Source: Betaproteobacteria bacterium
GTDB lineage: Bacteria > Acidobacteriota > Terriglobia > Acidiferrales > UBA7541
Length of the DNA stretch: 42,252 bases
Direction of reading: 5' to 3'
Assembly: GCA_903970165.1 (NCBI GenBank)
Contig: CAJCHZ010000017.1
Coordinates: forward strand, 1-42,252
Shown here: positions 17,263 to 24,539 of the stretch, piece by piece
Layout: each line of letters begins with the position of its first letter
Numbering within the stretch: the stretch's first letter is position 1
The notes under the pieces: model-generated
What the model was told of the DNA's origin: nothing
Database searches by the model: none
The model's input: the letters and a program-made list of their open reading frames with translations, nothing else
Made by a program: the position numbers and the translations under genes

Positions 17263-19068
17263 ATGATTCGAGCTGCCCTCTCGTTTCTCCTCCTGGTTCT
17301 CGTTTCCGTTTCATTTCGCGCACAAGAGCCAAACGATCTTTTCTCCCAGGCATTGGCTCAGGGAGACCTCTACCAATCCAAAAAGAAGTTCGATCTCGCT
17401 CTCGACGCGTATCACAAGGCCGACAAACTCTGCCACCACTCCTCAGCCCCCTGCTACATGAAAATCGCCTCCATCGAGCGTAAGCTCGGCGATTTTTCCA
17501 ACGCACTGGAAGACGCCAAACGCGCCGAAAAAGTCGCCGCCGACAACAAAACGGTCGCCATTCAGGCGCATCTCTTCCGCGCCACGCTGCTGACGCAAAT
17601 GTCCGGCAAGCCTAGCGACAAAAAGCTGAAGGAAGCCGAAGAAGAACTCCGCCAGTCGCTCGCCCTCGATTCAACCATTCCACTCACACATTTCAATCTC
17701 GCCATGGTTCTTCTCAAACAAGAGCGCGACCCCGAGGGCCTCGCCGAAATGAACGCCTACGTCGGGTTGCCCAACGCCGACCCCGCCACGGTCGTGGAAG
17801 CGCGCCGGATCATCGCCAGCCCCATCCGCGCGCGCTCTCCTTTCGCTCCGGATTTTTCGTTCACGACTTACGAGAAAGAAAACCTCTCGAACGCCGCGCT
17901 TCGCGGCAAAGTCGTCCTGCTCGATTTCTGGGGCACCTGGTGCCCGCCCTGCCGTGAATCCATCCCCGTCGTGCGCGGCCTTCAGAAGAAATATGCCGAC
18001 AAAAATTTTCAGATTGTCGGCATCAGCTCCGACGACGATGAAGACGTCTGGAAAACGTTCATCAAAGCCCAGCAGATGACCTGGTCCGAATACATCGATC
18101 TTTCCGGTAAAGTTCAGGAATCCTTCAAGATTGATTCCTTTCCTACGTACATTCTGCTCGATAAAGACGGCGTCATTCGCTACCGACAATCCGGATTCGG
18201 AGAAGGCACGCAAGCCGAACTCGAAGAAGCCATCAACAAAGCCCTGAAGCGCGAATCCGACCCGAAGTTAGCCGCAGCCGCAGCGGCTGACCAACAGTCC
18301 TCAATGGTACGGGCAAACGATCAGTCCGCATCCACCGCCAAACCTTCTTTGCATTCTGCTGGATTGCAAACCGGTTCCAGTGCAAACGCTTCCAGTGGCT
18401 CCGGCTCCGCCGTGCCGGCAGCCGGTCTGGAAAATTCATCAGCAAACTCCTCAGGGAGGGGAACCGCAAACCCAGCTAACACGCCAACGTCCGCCTTCCC
18501 TGGCATTGAAGGCGGTTCTGTTTCAGGAAATGTTTACACAAATCCCGCGCTCGGCGTGAGGTTCCAGGTTCCCGCGGGTCTGCTTCCGGCAAGTTTTGAA
18601 TCTCTCCATGCGCTCAACGACAGCGTCGAGGAGTTGGCGATGTCTACGATTTTGCCGCAGGAGACAGCAGCGTCCCTCGGCTCTCCTCACCCCATTCCTC
18701 CCAAATATATTTTCTACGCATCCAGGAAAGGCGAATGGGACGGACGTGAAATCAATATGCCTTCGGTCGTTATCAGCGCGCTGCCCGCGCGCTCGTTTCC
18801 TCTCGATATGGAGAAATTCAAGAAGACCGCCGACAACGCAGCGACAATCTCCGGAATGAAGATTATTGGCAACGTTTCGGACTTCCCCGCGAGCAAACAC
18901 CAATTCTTCCGCGCCGATTTCGAACGCAGCATCGGCGCCCTGCACGTCTACAAAACTTTAGTTCAATCTCTCGTAGGGGATTACCGCATCGAGATCGAAA
19001 TCAACGCCTACTCCACCGACGAACTCCAGCAAGTCGCCAGCTTCCTGCAAACGATCTCCATAAAATAA
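17263..19068 (+). CDS. Exported TPR-TlpA thioredoxin fusion protein
   Basis: A 601-residue protein with three visible parts. Residues 1-20 are a signal peptide. About 24-190 holds TPR-like helices (ALAQGDLYQSKKKFDLALDAY). About 195-330 is a TlpA/AhpC-type thioredoxin fold with the redox motif WCPPC, Cys227 and Cys230, and the cis-Pro segment SFPTYILLDKDG. A Ser/Ala/Asn-rich linker (about 345-410) joins a C-terminal domain of about 180 residues that I do not recognise, with alternating beta-like segments. A GGAGG site lies 7 bases before the ATG. It probably works in the periplasm as a thiol reductase, perhaps in cytochrome c or outer-membrane protein maturation. TATAGT at 17215-17220 may be its -10 box. 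Confidence 0.87.
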   Translation: MIRAALSFLLLVLVSVSFRAQEPNDLFSQALAQGDLYQSKKKFDLALDAYHKADKLCHHSSAPCYMKIASIERKLGDFSNALEDAKRAEKVAADNKTVAIQAHLFRATLLTQMSGKPSDKKLKEAEEELRQSLALDSTIPLTHFNLAMVLLKQERDPEGLAEMNAYVGLPNADPATVVEARRIIASPIRARSPFAPDFSFTTYEKENLSNAALRGKVVLLDFWGTWCPPCRESIPVVRGLQKKYADKNFQIVGISSDDDEDVWKTFIKAQQMTWSEYIDLSGKVQESFKIDSFPTYILLDKDGVIRYRQSGFGEGTQAELEEAINKALKRESDPKLAAAAAADQQSSMVRANDQSASTAKPSLHSAGLQTGSSANASSGSGSAVPAAGLENSSANSSGRGTANPANTPTSAFPGIEGGSVSGNVYTNPALGVRFQVPAGLLPASFESLHALNDSVEELAMSTILPQETAASLGSPHPIPPKYIFYASRKGEWDGREINMPSVVISALPARSFPLDMEKFKKTADNAATISGMKIIGNVSDFPASKHQFFRADFERSIGALHVYKTLVQSLVGDYRIEIEINAYSTDELQQVASFLQTISIK

Positions 19069-19181
19069 GCATCGAGTCCGGGACTTCGAAGCTGCAGCAA
19101 CGTATATCTTGAGGGCAACGCAGCAAATCGGGAACAGCAAAATTGCTGCACGACCATCTCCAATCGCCCGCGCCGTTGCTG

Positions 19182-19385
19182 TTACCGCTTGACGCTTACC
19201 GCGGCGTCATTCGCCTCGTAGCCTTCGTCCTTTACGGTCTCGGCAGCCTTTGCGCGAAGCGTCTTCTCGTCCGCATCCTTCGGGGCTTTGTAGTGGCGCC
19301 GGATCACTTCGTCACCGCTTTGCATCCGGATTACCCAATCGGATTTTTGGCTGTCCCAGGAAACTTCCACTTGATCGACACGCAT
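19182..19385 (-). CDS. Small 67-residue protein of unknown function
   Basis: The frame opens much further upstream, but an excellent GGGAGGA site sits five bases before an in-frame ATG at 19385, which fixes the start. The product begins MRVDQVEVSW and is rich in Lys, Asp and Glu without membrane segments or Cys. Its pattern suggests one small alpha/beta domain: a strand pair (VEVSWDSQKSDWVIRMQSG) and a helix (DADEKTLRAKAAETVKDEG). I recognise no family. It is a single gene that faces the TlpA fusion gene convergently. TACAAT at 19411-19416 on the minus strand may be its -10 box. Confidence 0.72.
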   Translation of the reverse strand: MRVDQVEVSWDSQKSDWVIRMQSGDEVIRRHYKAPKDADEKTLRAKAAETVKDEGYEANDAAVSVKR

Positions 19386-19410
19386 AGTTCCTCCCACAGA
19401 ATTCGGGGGG

Positions 19411-19416
19411 ATTGTA
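19411..19416 (-). promoter_or_regulatory. -10-like TACAAT of the 67-aa gene
   Basis: TACAAT on the minus strand lies about 25 bases upstream of the start codon at 19385, leaving room for the strong GGGAGGA ribosome binding site. No good -35 box is seen. Confidence 0.35.
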
Positions 19417-19434
19417 ATCCAAGCCATAGCGCAA

Positions 19435-19478
19435 CGGTACCCCGTATATCCCGTATATGACGTATGGACCGGGGTACC
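19435..19478. repeat. Inverted repeat enclosing CGTAT units
   Basis: CGGTACCCC (19435-19443) is matched by GGGGTACC with its preceding C (19470-19478), giving nine or so pairs. The 25-odd bases between contain CGTAT three times. The structure is too long-looped for a typical terminator and may be an operator or the remnant end of an element. Confidence 0.6.
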
Positions 19479-19615
19479 CGGGAGACGGCCAGGAATGGCT
19501 GTTTCACGTCCAAATGGACGGAGCGGAAGTCGAGAGATTGCAGGAGGTTGGCGAGGGCGTGAATTGTTCGTGACGGCTGTGGAGATCTGTGGAATTGTCC
19601 CAATGCGATCGGGAC

Positions 19616-19643
19616 TTGCCGTCCCGCGAGCGAGATGTACAAT
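19616..19643 (+). promoter_or_regulatory. Promoter TTGCCG-N16-TACAAT with inverted repeat over the -35 box
   Basis: TTGCCG (19616-19621) and TACAAT (19638-19643) are 16 bases apart, about 45 bases before the downstream ATG. CGGGAC (19610-19615) and GTCCCG (19621-19626) form a perfect dyad around the -35 box, a good place for a repressor to bind. Confidence 0.5.
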
Positions 19644-19689
19644 CCTGCTCCTGAACGGGAAGCGAGATCGGCATAACGGCGAGGACACA

Positions 19690-21144
19690 ATGAAAAACTG
19701 GATACTGCGAGTGCTGGTGTTTGCTCTGCTGTGGCAAGGGTGCCCGGTACGCGCGGGAGATGCGCCGGTGGACACGGCGAAGATCGACAAGCTGGTCTCG
19801 CAGTATGCGGACTGCTGCGGGTTTACCGGCACGGTGCTGGTTTCGGAACACGACAAGATGATTTTCGAGAAGGGTTACGGCTACGCGGATCGCGAGTGGA
19901 ACATTCCGAACACGCCGGACGTGAAATTTCGGCTTGGCTCGATCACCAAGCAGTTCACTTCGATGCTGGTAATGCAGCAGGTGGCAAAAGGCACGATCAA
20001 GCTGGAGGGGCATCTTTCGGATTATTTGCCGTACTACCGCAAGGACACAGGAGCGAAGGTGACGATCAGCCAATTGCTGAGCCACACGTCGGGCATTCCG
20101 AGCTATACGGAGGCGCCGAATTTTTTTGCCGAAGTTTCGCGCAACCCTTACGCGGTGGACGACTTCGTGAAGAAATTCTGCAGCGGGGACTTGCAGTTCG
20201 AGCCAGGGACGAAGTTTCACTACGACAATTCGGGATACTTTTTATTGGGAGCGATTCTAGAGCATGTCACTGGGAAAACGTACGAGACGCTGCTACAGGA
20301 AAACATTTTCGTCCCGGTGGGAATGAAGAACACCGGTTACGACCACTTCGCGGAGATTCTTCCGAAACGGGCGACGGGATATCAGCAGGAAATGGGCAAA
20401 GTGGTGAACGCGCCGTATCTGGATATGTCGCTGCCGTACGCGGCGGGATCTTTGTATTCGACGGTCGAGGATATTTACAAGTGGGATCAGGCGCTTTACA
20501 CGGACAAACTGGTTCCGAACGAACTAAAGCAAAAACTTTTTACGCCGAATCTGGAGAACTACGGGTATGGCTGGGCCATTAAACAGATTCCCGCGGGTGA
20601 GCCTGGCGCGGGACAAACGGAAATTTCGCACGGCGGCGGAATCAATGGGTTCAATACGTTCGAGGACCGGCTTGTCGGCGATCACGACCTCATCGTGATT
20701 TTCAATAACACGCCCGGCGCCAGCCTGGAAGACATGGCGAAGGGAATCCGCGCGATTCTCTATGGTCAAGAGCCGGCCAAGCCGAAGCGATCGTTGGCAA
20801 ACGAGCTTGTACCTACGCTGATGAATCACGGCGCGGATGACACGGTGGCGCAGTACCGCGAGCTCAAGCGAACGAATCCGAACGACTACGATTTTGACGA
20901 GCGCGCGCTGAACCAGATCGGGTACGGGCTGCTGGGGCTGGGCCGAAATGCGGATGCTATTGCGATCTTGAAACTGAACGCGGAGGAATATCCCAAGTCG
21001 GCAAACGTGTATGACAGCCTGGCGGAAGCCTATGAGAAGGATGGGCAGAAACAGCCAGCGATTGCGAATTATCGCAAGGCGCTGGAGCTGGATCCGAAGA
21101 ACCAGAAAGTGGCGGACAAGATCAAACAGCTGGAAGAGAAATGA
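19690..21144 (+). CDS. Exported serine hydrolase of the beta-lactamase/PBP fold with C-terminal TPRs
   Basis: A 484-residue protein with a signal peptide (residues 1-22). The class C beta-lactamase-type active site is complete: Ser84 and Lys87 in GSITKQF, Tyr178 and Asn180 in YDNSGY, and HGG at 314-316. Residues about 400-484 form TPR-like repeats (NADAIAILKLNAEEYPKSANVYDSLAEAY). Such proteins are esterases, D-aminopeptidases or DD-peptidases more often than antibiotic-destroying lactamases; resistance cannot be inferred. The ATG at 19690 is preceded by GAGGAC; the frame extends 65 codons upstream but that part is not protein-like and covers the promoter. Third codon positions favour G, unlike plus-strand genes before 19 kb, which favour C. 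Confidence 0.9.
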   Translation: MKNWILRVLVFALLWQGCPVRAGDAPVDTAKIDKLVSQYADCCGFTGTVLVSEHDKMIFEKGYGYADREWNIPNTPDVKFRLGSITKQFTSMLVMQQVAKGTIKLEGHLSDYLPYYRKDTGAKVTISQLLSHTSGIPSYTEAPNFFAEVSRNPYAVDDFVKKFCSGDLQFEPGTKFHYDNSGYFLLGAILEHVTGKTYETLLQENIFVPVGMKNTGYDHFAEILPKRATGYQQEMGKVVNAPYLDMSLPYAAGSLYSTVEDIYKWDQALYTDKLVPNELKQKLFTPNLENYGYGWAIKQIPAGEPGAGQTEISHGGGINGFNTFEDRLVGDHDLIVIFNNTPGASLEDMAKGIRAILYGQEPAKPKRSLANELVPTLMNHGADDTVAQYRELKRTNPNDYDFDERALNQIGYGLLGLGRNADAIAILKLNAEEYPKSANVYDSLAEAYEKDGQKQPAIANYRKALELDPKNQKVADKIKQLEEK

Positions 21145-21283
21145 TGAAATAACTATTCGGTCCCTAATGATCGTCTCTCGGATAACTTGAAAAGTGCCTC
21201 ATTTGGAACAGACGCGCCATCGTGAACCGGTCTACGATGACTTGTTTCAAGAGACAAAAGACTGAGATAACTGAGGTGAACTT

Positions 21284-21685
21284 ATGCGCGGATTCAAATT
21301 TTTGGTAATAGCGGCGTTTGCAGGATTTTGCTTTGTGGCAAGCACCCCGAAGGCGGAGGCCCAGGTCAACGTAGAGGTCGGAGTAGCACCTGAATGTCCC
21401 TACGGTTACTACGACGTGGCTCCGTACGACTGCGCACCGTCTGGCTACTACGGTCCAGAATGGTTTAGCGGCGACGTGTTCGTCGGCGCAGGCCCGTGGT
21501 TTCATGGCAAGAGCGAGTTCCGCGGCAAGGTAGACAACAGCTTCGATCCGAAGAACGGCTACAAGGGCGTAAAGCCAGCCCGTGGCGAGAAAGCCGAGCC
21601 AGCAAAGCGCGTCGATAGCGCTCACTTCAAAGGAAACGAAGAGCGGGACGGACGTGGACACGCAACGGGTGGCGAGAAGCGGTAG
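21284..21685 (+). CDS. Small secreted protein of unknown function
   Basis: A 133-residue protein with a clear signal peptide (residues 1-26, cleavage near AEAQ). The mature part begins with a Tyr/Pro/Cys-rich segment holding two cysteines (ECPYGYYDVAPYDCAPSGYYGPEW), likely a disulfide pair, followed by WFSGDVFVGAGPWFHG, then a very hydrophilic Lys/Gly/Glu-rich tail. I recall similar short proteins in Acidobacteriota and some Proteobacteria without known function. GAGGTG precedes the ATG. It is a single gene ending at a good terminator. A periplasmic or surface role is inferred only from the signal peptide. Confidence 0.78.
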   Translation: MRGFKFLVIAAFAGFCFVASTPKAEAQVNVEVGVAPECPYGYYDVAPYDCAPSGYYGPEWFSGDVFVGAGPWFHGKSEFRGKVDNSFDPKNGYKGVKPARGEKAEPAKRVDSAHFKGNEERDGRGHATGGEKR

Positions 21686-21719
21686 TTTTCTAAGCAGACG
21701 AAGAAGATAGAGAAGAACG

Positions 21720-21763
21720 AGGCATGTGACCGCGCGCCCAGGCGTTGCGGCACATGCCTTTTT
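21720..21763 (+). terminator. Intrinsic terminator after the small secreted protein
   Basis: AGGCATGTG (21720-21728) pairs perfectly with CACATGCCT (21751-21759), followed by TTTT, G and more T. The 22-base loop is rather long. On the minus strand there is no matching T run, so it mainly serves the plus-strand gene. Confidence 0.72.
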
Positions 21764-21780
21764 GTTTTGGCTCGACGCGC

Positions 21781-22488
21781 CTAACGGCCTGCGAGAAAAC
21801 GCTTATTCGCGAGCGTCCACGCCAGAAGAGCGCCCGCAGCCGCGCTCAGCGGGACGACGCTGGCATGCCATAGGAGGATATGCAGGGCTTGGAGATTGGC
21901 GCAATGGAGTTCGAGCATGGCGACGCCGGCGAGGCCGGCGAGTGTGCCCGCCGCTGTTGCGGCCGCGATGGAGTTTACGGCGAAACCACGACGGAGAGCG
22001 AGCCAGCTTGCTAGGGCCGTGGGGATTGCATAGAGAAGCCCGGTGGCGAGACAGGGAATTCCATGGGGTACGAGGTTTTCGGTCTGGTAGCCACGGAACA
22101 GAAAGCCGAAGAGCGCAATAAGCGCGACGCTGATGCCGGCCAGAAGAGCGGCAGAGGAGACGAGTCGACGGCTGCCGGGGATGGTTGCGCGGACGGATGT
22201 CGTGGCAGCCAGGCCGATGAGGATTAGCAGGGCGGGAAAGATCATTGCGCGGTCCAAAGCGTTTTGCGCTTGAAAGCCAAAAAAACCGGATTTGGCGGCA
22301 CCCGCGAGAGCAACGGCAGCACAGATCAGGATCAGAAGGCTTACCAATAGCCATGCAGGCCAAATCGTGCGGACCGGACGCATAGAAGGCTTGAGCGATG
22401 CGGCAACGCGGTCGAGGAGGGCAGGTTCGACTGGCGGCGCGGCCTGCGCGGTGGTCTTCAGGATTTCGTCGATCTCTCTGTCTTTCAC
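21781..22488 (-). CDS. NrsF/DUF1109-like membrane anti-sigma factor
   Basis: A 235-residue protein with a short cytoplasmic N-terminus (residues 1-42, MKDREIDEILKTTAQAAPPV) and six hydrophobic segments. Near the end LELHCANLQALHILLWHAS matches the Cys-containing segment typical of NrsF (DUF1109) proteins, with another Cys in GIPCLATG. NrsF proteins hold a SigF-type ECF sigma factor inactive and release it in response to stress; cysteines take part in sensing in studied cases. The start overlaps the sigma stop by ATGA, as expected for a sigma/anti-sigma pair. The family call is from pattern, not search. Confidence 0.78.
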   Translation of the reverse strand: MKDREIDEILKTTAQAAPPVEPALLDRVAASLKPSMRPVRTIWPAWLLVSLLILICAAVALAGAAKSGFFGFQAQNALDRAMIFPALLILIGLAATTSVRATIPGSRRLVSSAALLAGISVALIALFGFLFRGYQTENLVPHGIPCLATGLLYAIPTALASWLALRRGFAVNSIAAATAAGTLAGLAGVAMLELHCANLQALHILLWHASVVPLSAAAGALLAWTLANKRFLAGR

Positions 22489-23153
22489 GACAGACCTCCC
22501 TTGCGGTCGCTTCCCAGCCCCATGGCGGTCAGGCGTTCGCGCAGTCTTTCGTAGGCGCGGTGGGCTTTTTGTTTGACCGAGCCGACGCTGGAAGAAGTTG
22601 CGCGAGCGACTTCCTCGAGCGACATTCCCGCGACCTTTAGCATTTCAATCACTTCGCGTTGGCTATTCGGGAGCGGTTCCAGGAGGGCGGCGAGGTCCGG
22701 CGTTTTGCTTGCGGCAGCGGGCTTGGACGCGACCTCGTGCGTTTCCTCGAGTCGTTGCTCGCGGGCGGCGGTGCGGATGGCCTTGCGGTAATGGTCGACG
22801 CGAATGTGGCGAGCGATGGCATAGAACCACGGAAGGACCGGTTCGCCCGGGCGGTAGGTGTGGCGGACTTTGTGGATGCGCAACCAGGTTTCCTGGAGCA
22901 GGTCGTCGGCATCTCCCCGCGAAGCAAACTGAACGATGAAAAAGCGATGGAGCTGCGGGCTGAGGCGATGGATTAGGGCCGTGGCGGCGGAATGGTCACC
23001 TTGCTGGTAGCGGGCCATCAGCGTTTCCAAATCCTTATCCATGTACATGGGGCCGAGGGACCTCACCCAGTCGTTGCCAGAGTTGTGGCCAGAATTAGGG
23101 CCGGGAGCGGCGCCAGTACTCGCGCGGGCGCTCGCGCCGTCGAACGGCGTCAT
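22485..23153 (-). CDS. ECF (sigma-70 family) RNA polymerase sigma factor
   Basis: The 222-residue reading has region 2 (DADDLLQETWLRIHKVRHTY and LPWFYAIARHIRVDHYRK) and region 4 (LEPLPNSQREVIEMLKVAGMSLEEVA, then SVGSVKQKAHRAYERLRERL). The frame is open up to 23366, but the proposed promoter at 23198-23225 starts transcription near 23190, so ATG 23153 is the first usable ATG; ATG 23048 or 23042 would remove an Ala/Ser/Gly-rich N-terminus and is also possible because neither has a good ribosome site. It is translationally coupled to the NrsF-like gene. The likely targets are its own promoter and the divergent propeller gene. Confidence 0.92.
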   Translation of the reverse strand: MTPFDGASARASTGAAPGPNSGHNSGNDWVRSLGPMYMDKDLETLMARYQQGDHSAATALIHRLSPQLHRFFIVQFASRGDADDLLQETWLRIHKVRHTYRPGEPVLPWFYAIARHIRVDHYRKAIRTAAREQRLEETHEVASKPAAASKTPDLAALLEPLPNSQREVIEMLKVAGMSLEEVARATSSSVGSVKQKAHRAYERLRERLTAMGLGSDRKGGLS

Positions 23154-23197
23154 TGCCGCACCATGAGTGAGTCTTTCATAAAAGTGCCATCTAGACC

Positions 23198-23225
23198 TAT
23201 TCGAAGGGCGCGGGCGAAAAGTTAC
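23198..23225 (-). promoter_or_regulatory. Putative ECF-type promoter of the sigma/anti-sigma operon
   Basis: On the minus strand GTAAC (23225-23221) is followed by 17 bases and CGAATA (23203-23198). The sequence continues as GTAACTTTTC. The same arrangement occurs in the opposite direction at 23269-23296. Autoregulation of an ECF operon through such a site is common. Confidence 0.5.
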
Positions 23226-23268
23226 GGTGGCGTCGCCGGGAGCGGCAAAAAAATACGGGACATTCGCC

Positions 23269-23296
23269 GTAACTTTCCAGCCGGCCCAAACGAACA
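23269..23296 (+). promoter_or_regulatory. Putative ECF-type promoter of the beta-propeller gene
   Basis: GTAAC (23269-23273), 17 bases, then CGAACA (23291-23296); the extended -35 part reads CCGTAACTTTCC. It mirrors the site on the other strand 43 bases away. Transcription would start near 23303, giving an 80-base leader to the ATG at 23384. Confidence 0.5.
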
Positions 23297-23383
23297 AGAC
23301 ACCGATGACGATGCCCGGATCCTTTGGGGAGGAACCAGGCTGCGGCGGGGCACGCATCGAACACAAATTCTAAGGAGACCAAG

Positions 23384-24421
23384 ATGAATTTTCGCAAAAT
23401 CCAGAAATTTTGCTTTGCCGGTTTAGCGAGTGCGTTCCTGGGAGCGGCTCCGGCTGTGCTGGCCAGTACAAACCCCAACACTTTGGTGGTCACTTCTTCC
23501 AACGCCACGAAGAACCAGCTTCTGGTCTACAACACGGAAGGAAAATTGATCCAGACGGTGGCTACGCAGGGGCAAGGCGGCGCGAGCGGCAACTCTGGGG
23601 GAATCGAAGTGAAAGACAACGTGGTCGCGGTCGTGAATTTCGGGTCGCGATCCGTTTCCATATTTGAGCGCTGGGGCAATGGGTTCGTACTCAGGCAGTT
23701 GGTGCCGACGGCTTCCAGTCCCTTGAGCGTGGCGTTTGGGAAGGATCATTTTTACATCCTGGGGACGACGACCGTGGAATCTCACTGGATGAATGAATCG
23801 TATGTGAGTTCGGGTGTGGATGGAGTTGCGACGCTGCTCATCGCGGATGGGTCGGCGGCGCAGGTAGGCGTTTTGCCGGGGCAGTTGGTGGTGACGGAAA
23901 AAAGCAACATGATCGAGACAGTGAATCTGACCGCCGATGGAGCCGTAACTGGCGTGCCGACGATGGTGGCGAATATTCCGTCGAATGTGAATGCGCCGTT
24001 TGGGTTGGTTACGCGCGGGAACGATGCATACGTGACGATTGCGCATGCGAATGAGATTAGTTTGGTGCGCAATGGAGCGATTCTTACAATTACGGGGTCG
24101 GGGACGCAGAACGCGCCCTGCTGGCTGACGCTGGTTGGGCCGTTTATGTTTTCGAGCAATTCTCCAAGCATGACCGTTTCGCGCTACGCCGTGTATGGGC
24201 AGAAGATTGTCCAGGATGCGGCGGTGGTGGCGACGTTCAATGGCGATCCGACAGACATTGCTTCTGGGGACGGACTGGTGGCAGTCGTTGATGGCCTGGG
24301 AGCACTCTCCCATTTGTCGATCTTTTCCGTCGACGAGGATGGCAACCTGACGCTGCTCAATGCGGAGACGATCAGCGGGGCGGCGAATGGAGTAGCGGTG
24401 GTTCGCGGGCAGGAGTTTTAG
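23384..24421 (+). CDS. Secreted beta-propeller protein
   Basis: A 345-residue exported protein: a signal peptide (residues 1-27) then repeated beta-strand units such as NTLVVTSSNATKNQLLVYNTEGKL, NVVAVVNFGSRSVSIF, SSPLSVAFGKDHFYIL and DGLVAVVDGLGALSHLSIFSVD, which look like blades of a seven-bladed propeller of the lactonase/YVTN type. AAGGAG precedes the ATG. No catalytic residues can be named. It is divergent from the ECF sigma operon and shares its promoter motif, so it is probably under the same sigma factor and made in response to an envelope or redox stress. It may bind a ligand or protein partner. Confidence 0.82.
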   Translation: MNFRKIQKFCFAGLASAFLGAAPAVLASTNPNTLVVTSSNATKNQLLVYNTEGKLIQTVATQGQGGASGNSGGIEVKDNVVAVVNFGSRSVSIFERWGNGFVLRQLVPTASSPLSVAFGKDHFYILGTTTVESHWMNESYVSSGVDGVATLLIADGSAAQVGVLPGQLVVTEKSNMIETVNLTADGAVTGVPTMVANIPSNVNAPFGLVTRGNDAYVTIAHANEISLVRNGAILTITGSGTQNAPCWLTLVGPFMFSSNSPSMTVSRYAVYGQKIVQDAAVVATFNGDPTDIASGDGLVAVVDGLGALSHLSIFSVDEDGNLTLLNAETISGAANGVAVVRGQEF

Positions 24422-24458
24422 AGGAGGCCGCGGCGGCAACGGGTAGGGTTACGCCCGA

Positions 24459-24485
24459 GTAGGGGCATGATGAATCGTGCCCTAC
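24459..24485. repeat. Short palindromic element
   Basis: GTAGGGGCA is followed, after about nine bases, by TGCCCTAC, a stem with one bulged G. A second nested dyad (AACCCAC 24496-24502 with GTGGGTT 24535-24541, enclosing CGGCC/GGCCG) lies next to it at the pntB stop codon. Neither is followed by a T run. They resemble dispersed intergenic palindromes (REP-like). Confidence 0.5.
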
Positions 24486-24539
24486 AAACGGCGGGAACCC
24501 ACCTGAAGGTCGGCCCGTACAAGTGGCCGGCGGCGTGGG

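Larger units (their letters stand above)
19386..19689. other. Divergent control region between the 67-aa gene and the beta-lactamase-fold gene
   Basis: These 304 bases hold no likely gene. They contain the minus-strand -10 box at 19411-19416, an inverted repeat enclosing three CGTAT units at 19435-19478, the direct repeat CTGTGGA about 10 bases apart near 19577-19592, and the plus-strand promoter with an inverted repeat over its -35 box at 19610-19643. Confidence 0.6.

Noticed and set aside
19690..21144. Antibiotic resistance through a beta-lactamase
   Set aside because: The fold has the SxxK/YxN/HxG triad, but most such proteins with TPR tails are esterases or peptidases; no evidence for lactam cleavage.
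22485..23366. Longer N-terminus of the ECF sigma factor up to 23366
   Set aside because: It would start upstream of the proposed promoter and cover the divergent control region; the extra residues show no sigma-like pattern.
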